Assembly: GCA_009877105.1 (NCBI GenBank)
Contig: WXFD01000011.1
Coordinates: 1 to 46,484 of the forward strand
DNA length: 46,484 bases
Source: Bacteroidales bacterium
Lineage (GTDB): Bacteria > Bacteroidota > Bacteroidia > Bacteroidales > VadinHA17
Direction: 5' to 3'
The first letter of the stretch is position 1. Each line of letters starts with the position of its first letter. The notes beneath the pieces are model-generated. The model had not been told where the DNA came from. It did no database searches and worked only from the letters and a program-made list of their open reading frames with translations. A program made the translations under genes and the position numbers. Of the stretch, positions 43,090-46,484 are shown piece by piece.

Positions 43090-46000
43090 ATGACAGTGTC
43101 AAAAACCCCAGAATCACAGTATCTTACTTTGTCAAGGATCCGACGGTCTGTAAATTTGATCTTGTTTTTTGCATTATCAGCCTTTAACACGTTTGCACAG
43201 GCTCCACAGTGGAATTCTGGTCCGGTTGTAACACCGCAGCCAATAAGTGTTAATCTTGACTTTAATTTAAACCGTGCCAGCTATGTATATTATTTTATTA
43301 TCCCAGGCACCTATGCCTGCCAACCTGCAACGACAATTAAGAATTATGCACAGCGACCTTTACCCTACGGGGCCATTGTAGCCAATGATCGGATTATTTA
43401 TACCAGTGGTAATTATTCGACGCAAATCTGGGGAGAGTTGGCGAACCTTTCTGCTGGTTCAATTTACACCATCCAGATTGTAGCTGAGAACCAGGCATCC
43501 CCGGGTTCATTCAGCCCGGTATTTTGCCAGACTTTTACGACACTTCCCTGTCCCAAGGTCCAGCTCCAGTTTTATTTCTTTAACAACGGAGAGTGCGTAA
43601 ATAACGGCGCAAGTGGCTTGTTTGGCGCAAATCCTGTACCTTTTTTACCTACAGGAATCCTTAAAGGTACACGCTGGACCGTTGACTGGGGCGACGGATC
43701 TCCACCATTCACCTATACTTCAACCGCTGACGATGATATTCCTACAGTGCCATTGCATCCTTTCAGTACTATTACCGATTGTAACTACGTGGGTACATAC
43801 ACGGTCCAGAATCCATGTGGTGAATTTAGCAACGGCTCCACGGTTTTTGTCGTTCATGGCCGCGACATTCCATCGGACGGTGACGGGCATCTGGAAATTG
43901 TAGACAACGCAACAGGAACTCCCAATATTATCCAGGTTTGTGAAGGGGTTGAAAGCAATATAGTGCTGCGGGACAATAGCACCTGGAACTGCCAGAATCC
44001 AAGTGTCCCTCCACCTCTCACGGCCAAACCAAACCTGGATCCCAGAACGCTTCAATGGACCTATGGTGTTACCCCGGGGGGGGCCGTGATGAATACTATC
44101 AGCGGGAACGTGATGATAGCAGGAACGCATGTAACGAATGCTTCCACGGGCTGGCAGGGCCCCGTGAATACTAACCAGACATCTGTCGGGCTTCTTAGTG
44201 ATGTTATAAGGATACCTGCAACGGCTGTTGCAGGCCAGCGTTATTATGTTTATCTCAAAAACTGGAACAAATGTAACCCTTACACCGGTAATCCGGCGCT
44301 AAATTATGAACATCAACAATTCATTATTGAAGTCATAGATGCGCCAGATGCCCCTGAAGCCCCTTCCCGTGAGATTTGCCAGGGTGGAAACAGAACCCTC
44401 ACGGTTACCAGCACACCGGTGGGGACACTTACATGGTATTCGAATGCTTCCCTTACAAACGTTGCAGGGTATGGTCCTTCCTTTACACCAAGGCAAACAA
44501 GCCCGGGAACATATAATTTCTGGGTGACTGACCAGTCATTGACCGGGCTGCAGTGTATGAGCCCTCCAACACAGGTAACGCTTACAATTTATCGTACCAT
44601 TGGCAATAATACAATCTCCTCAAACCAAATAATTTGTCATAATACAGCGCCGGCACAAATCACAGGTTCAATCCCGACAATGGGTACGGGGACATACCTT
44701 TATCAATGGCAAATTTCTTCCAATGGAAGCAGCTGGTCAGATATTTCTGGTGCCACATCCCAGGATTATACCCCTGGTGCACTTACTGCAAACAGGTATT
44801 TCAGGCGTGTAGTCAGAAGCGGCCCATGCGTTAGTTATAGCCCGTCAGTTTTAATCACAGTTAGACCCGTTCCAAGCGCCACAGTCACGGGAGCAACCAC
44901 TCAATGCCAGGGTGGAGCCCAACCCAACGTTAGATTCACCAACCCGACCAACCTACCTGTAACTGTAACCTACAGGATTAACGGGGGGGCAGATCAGACA
45001 ATAAATGTGCCTGCCAGCAATTATGCAGATGTCTTTGCTCCAACAGGAACGCCGGGAACATTCGTTTACAGCCTTGTAAACGTGTTTTATCAGTCAACTC
45101 CCTCATGTCAGACCGACGTTACGGGATCCACTACAATCACCATCCGGCCCACGCCAACAGCAGTTATTAGCGGGTCAGCCACTGTATGCCGGGGTGCCTC
45201 ATCGCCTCAGATCACATTGACAAACCCTATGGATCTGGCTATAACAGTCAGCTATACAATTAACGGATCAGGCGCAACTAACATAAATATTCCTGCCAAT
45301 TCATCAAGAAATGTAAATGCTCCGACTGGTACAGCCGGAACATTTACGTACGGAATTACAAACGTTTATTACCAGGTTAATCCTGGCTGTTCAAATAATC
45401 CCGGGGGGACAGCAGTAATTACTGTAAGGCCAACGCCAACCGCAACCATCAGTGGTACGGCAACGGTATGCCGGGGAGCTTCTTCACCAAATGTTACATT
45501 CACTAATCCGCAGGCTATACCGGTTACTGTTACTTATAATATTAATGGTTCGAGCAGTCAGACGATTAACATAGGAGCCAATTCGTCGGCTAATGTACCT
45601 GCTCCAACCGGAACAGCAGGGACTTTTACCTATAATCTCGTCAGTATCGTTTATCAGGATGCGCCTGGCTGTTCAAATTCAATATCAGGTTCAGCAACAA
45701 TAACCGTGCGCCCCACTCCCACGGCAACAATAAGTGGAACCACGACTGTCTGCCAGGATGCTGCTTCACCGTTGATACGATTTACAAACCCCCAGAATCT
45801 GCCCGTTACTGTTATTTATAACATTAACGGATCAGGCTCCCATTCATTAAACATTCCGGCCAGCTCCAGCTTAACCGTGTCTGCTCCCACTGATGTTTCA
45901 GGTACTTTTGTATATAGCCTGGTAAGTGTTGCATACCAGGGCAGCCCTGACTGTTCAAATCCCATCACCGGTACTGCAACCATAGCGATAAACCCGGCTC

Positions 46001-46484
46001 CCGATCCTGTTATTATCGGACCTGATAACGTTTGTCAGCATGCCACCAATCCAATAAACTATTCCACTCCCAGCGTTCCCGGAAATACTTACTCGTGGTC
46101 AGTGACACTGGGTACAATCTCCGGGCCATCAACAGGGAATTCGGTAAACGTCATCTGGAACACTCCGGGTACAGGTACTTTACAAGTCACCGAAACCATC
46201 ACTGCAACAGGTTGCTCAAAAACCACTCCTGCATATACAGTGACCGTGAACCCTGGCCCTCCCACGGATGCCCCGGTTTTTGTCTCGGGTGCTGCCAACA
46301 TCTGCCGCAACGGGACGCTTAACCTCGATGTGTCAGATGTTGCCACGGCAATTGAATATATATGGGACTTTTCATGGGTACCCGGAACCAATAATGCAAC
46401 CACCACTACAAGCGAAATTTCCATTGATCTTACAGGTCTGGCCCCCGGTACCTACACCGTGACCGTGGCCGGATCAAACGGCTG
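43090..46484 (+). CDS. Large secreted Ig/PKD-like repeat protein, 3' end outside the window
   Basis: The frame opens at ATG 43090 and runs without a stop to the right edge (over 1,130 residues). It has an N-terminal signal peptide: basic RIRRSVN, hydrophobic LILFFALSAFNTFA, cleavage near AQA. A non-repetitive N-terminal part of about 500 residues contains a PKD-like WTVDWGDGSPPFTYT. Ig-like segments follow with the CQG/CRGA...ITVRPTPTA pattern, including four consecutive units of exactly 94 residues. This style, rich in Thr, Ser, Asn and Gly, is typical of Bacteroidota surface proteins exported by type IX secretion, but the C-terminal sorting domain is out of view. It is probably an adhesin and not part of polysaccharide synthesis. 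Confidence 0.9.
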   Translation, partial: MTVSKTPESQYLTLSRIRRSVNLILFFALSAFNTFAQAPQWNSGPVVTPQPISVNLDFNLNRASYVYYFIIPGTYACQPATTIKNYAQRPLPYGAIVANDRIIYTSGNYSTQIWGELANLSAGSIYTIQIVAENQASPGSFSPVFCQTFTTLPCPKVQLQFYFFNNGECVNNGASGLFGANPVPFLPTGILKGTRWTVDWGDGSPPFTYTSTADDDIPTVPLHPFSTITDCNYVGTYTVQNPCGEFSNGSTVFVVHGRDIPSDGDGHLEIVDNATGTPNIIQVCEGVESNIVLRDNSTWNCQNPSVPPPLTAKPNLDPRTLQWTYGVTPGGAVMNTISGNVMIAGTHVTNASTGWQGPVNTNQTSVGLLSDVIRIPATAVAGQRYYVYLKNWNKCNPYTGNPALNYEHQQFIIEVIDAPDAPEAPSREICQGGNRTLTVTSTPVGTLTWYSNASLTNVAGYGPSFTPRQTSPGTYNFWVTDQSLTGLQCMSPPTQVTLTIYRTIGNNTISSNQIICHNTAPAQITGSIPTMGTGTYLYQWQISSNGSSWSDISGATSQDYTPGALTANRYFRRVVRSGPCVSYSPSVLITVRPVPSATVTGATTQCQGGAQPNVRFTNPTNLPVTVTYRINGGADQTINVPASNYADVFAPTGTPGTFVYSLVNVFYQSTPSCQTDVTGSTTITIRPTPTAVISGSATVCRGASSPQITLTNPMDLAITVSYTINGSGATNINIPANSSRNVNAPTGTAGTFTYGITNVYYQVNPGCSNNPGGTAVITVRPTPTATISGTATVCRGASSPNVTFTNPQAIPVTVTYNINGSSSQTINIGANSSANVPAPTGTAGTFTYNLVSIVYQDAPGCSNSISGSATITVRPTPTATISGTTTVCQDAASPLIRFTNPQNLPVTVIYNINGSGSHSLNIPASSSLTVSAPTDVSGTFVYSLVSVAYQGSPDCSNPITGTATIAINPAPDPVIIGPDNVCQHATNPINYSTPSVPGNTYSWSVTLGTISGPSTGNSVNVIWNTPGTGTLQVTETITATGCSKTTPAYTVTVNPGPPTDAPVFVSGAANICRNGTLNLDVSDVATAIEYIWDFSWVPGTNNATTTTSEISIDLTGLAPGTYTVTVAGSNG
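44863..45990 (+). repeat. Four tandem 282-bp Ig-like coding repeats
   Basis: Units start at 44863, 45145, 45427 and 45709, each exactly 282 bp (94 residues), and the next related motif (NPAP) starts at 45991. Each opens R-P-x-P-[ST]-A-x-[IV]-[ST]-G-x-[AT]-T-x-C. Each contains FTNP/LTNP, a V-T-x-x-Y-x-I-N-G strand and APTG-T-x-GTF, with two conserved cysteines (start and end) that could form a disulfide. Confidence 0.93.

Noticed and set aside
43613..43903. Additional + strand frame inside the surface protein gene
   Set aside because: It is a shadow of the long frame beginning at 43090, which has a signal peptide and a continuous domain pattern.
46032..46424. Overlapping short frames on both strands near the right edge
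   Set aside because: They lie within the continuing repeat-protein gene and show no independent features.

Overview
The window is about 46.5 kb of an envelope-polysaccharide (capsule or O-antigen type) locus from a Bacteroidota bacterium, probably an uncultured Bacteroidales. Grounds for this: a Wzc-type co-polymerase/tyrosine kinase with a tyrosine-rich tail, many glycosyltransferases typical of that phylum, a secreted Ig/PKD-like repeat protein at the right edge of the kind exported by type IX secretion, a moderately low GC content, and little sign of Shine-Dalgarno sites. Nearly every gene is on the + strand. I saw no tRNA, rRNA or CRISPR array.

Layout. 1-105 is the tail of a small four-helix-bundle (23S-IVS/S23-type) protein, followed by a perfectly phased 36-unit heptamer array that runs to 4 nt before the Wzc gene (370-2796). 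2889-10427 is a CDP-sugar module: RfbF, RfbG, an RmlC-like epimerase, RfbH with an intact iron-sulfur cysteine pattern, an FNR-type reductase and a DegT aminotransferase. It should make a CDP-3,6-dideoxyhexose or a 4-amino derivative. 10405-15100 holds a FemAB-like acyltransferase, a hexapeptide acyltransferase, a GT2 and an unusual class-II-amidotransferase/PP-loop fusion. 15090-17831 is visibly more AT-rich and lacks the spacer repeats (DUF354, methyltransferase, flippase-like membrane protein). 17838-26082 carries a GT-C enzyme, a Wzy/ligase-like protein, a Wzx flippase and three glycosyltransferases. 26381-42257 is rich in amide-bond and ligase chemistry: three ATP-grasp proteins, an asparagine-synthetase-like protein, CapA, a second FemAB protein and a NodB-type deacetylase, with a GDP-mannose-type dehydrogenase, three glycosyltransferases and a second DUF354 protein. 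After 42541 come a truncated ATPase remnant, about 250 bp of degenerate spacer, and an open-ended secreted repeat protein.

The most unusual part is the spacers. Almost every large intergenic gap is filled by one of at least five unrelated, word-repetitive families: A heptamer ..AAC, B 9-mer ACACGGAT., C heptamer GGTATTC, D 8-9-mer GCGCAAAG, E heptamer AATCACA. Families B to E form imperfect palindromes; family A is one-directional within each array. The arrays begin at or just inside stop codons and end at start codons. Four small genes sit in or beside them: two S23-type four-helix-bundle genes and two GxxExxY (PD-(D/E)XK-like) genes. For two of them the insertion geometry can be read: a 15-bp direct repeat with an 'empty site' copy next door (29486 gene), and a 25-bp inverted repeat with 23 matches enclosing the ORF (37404 gene). 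This resembles the stem-plus-ORF organisation of 23S rRNA intervening sequences, but in protein-coding spacers. I propose these as one class of hairpin-repeat/ORF elements. The repeats and geometry are seen directly; mobility and function are inference.
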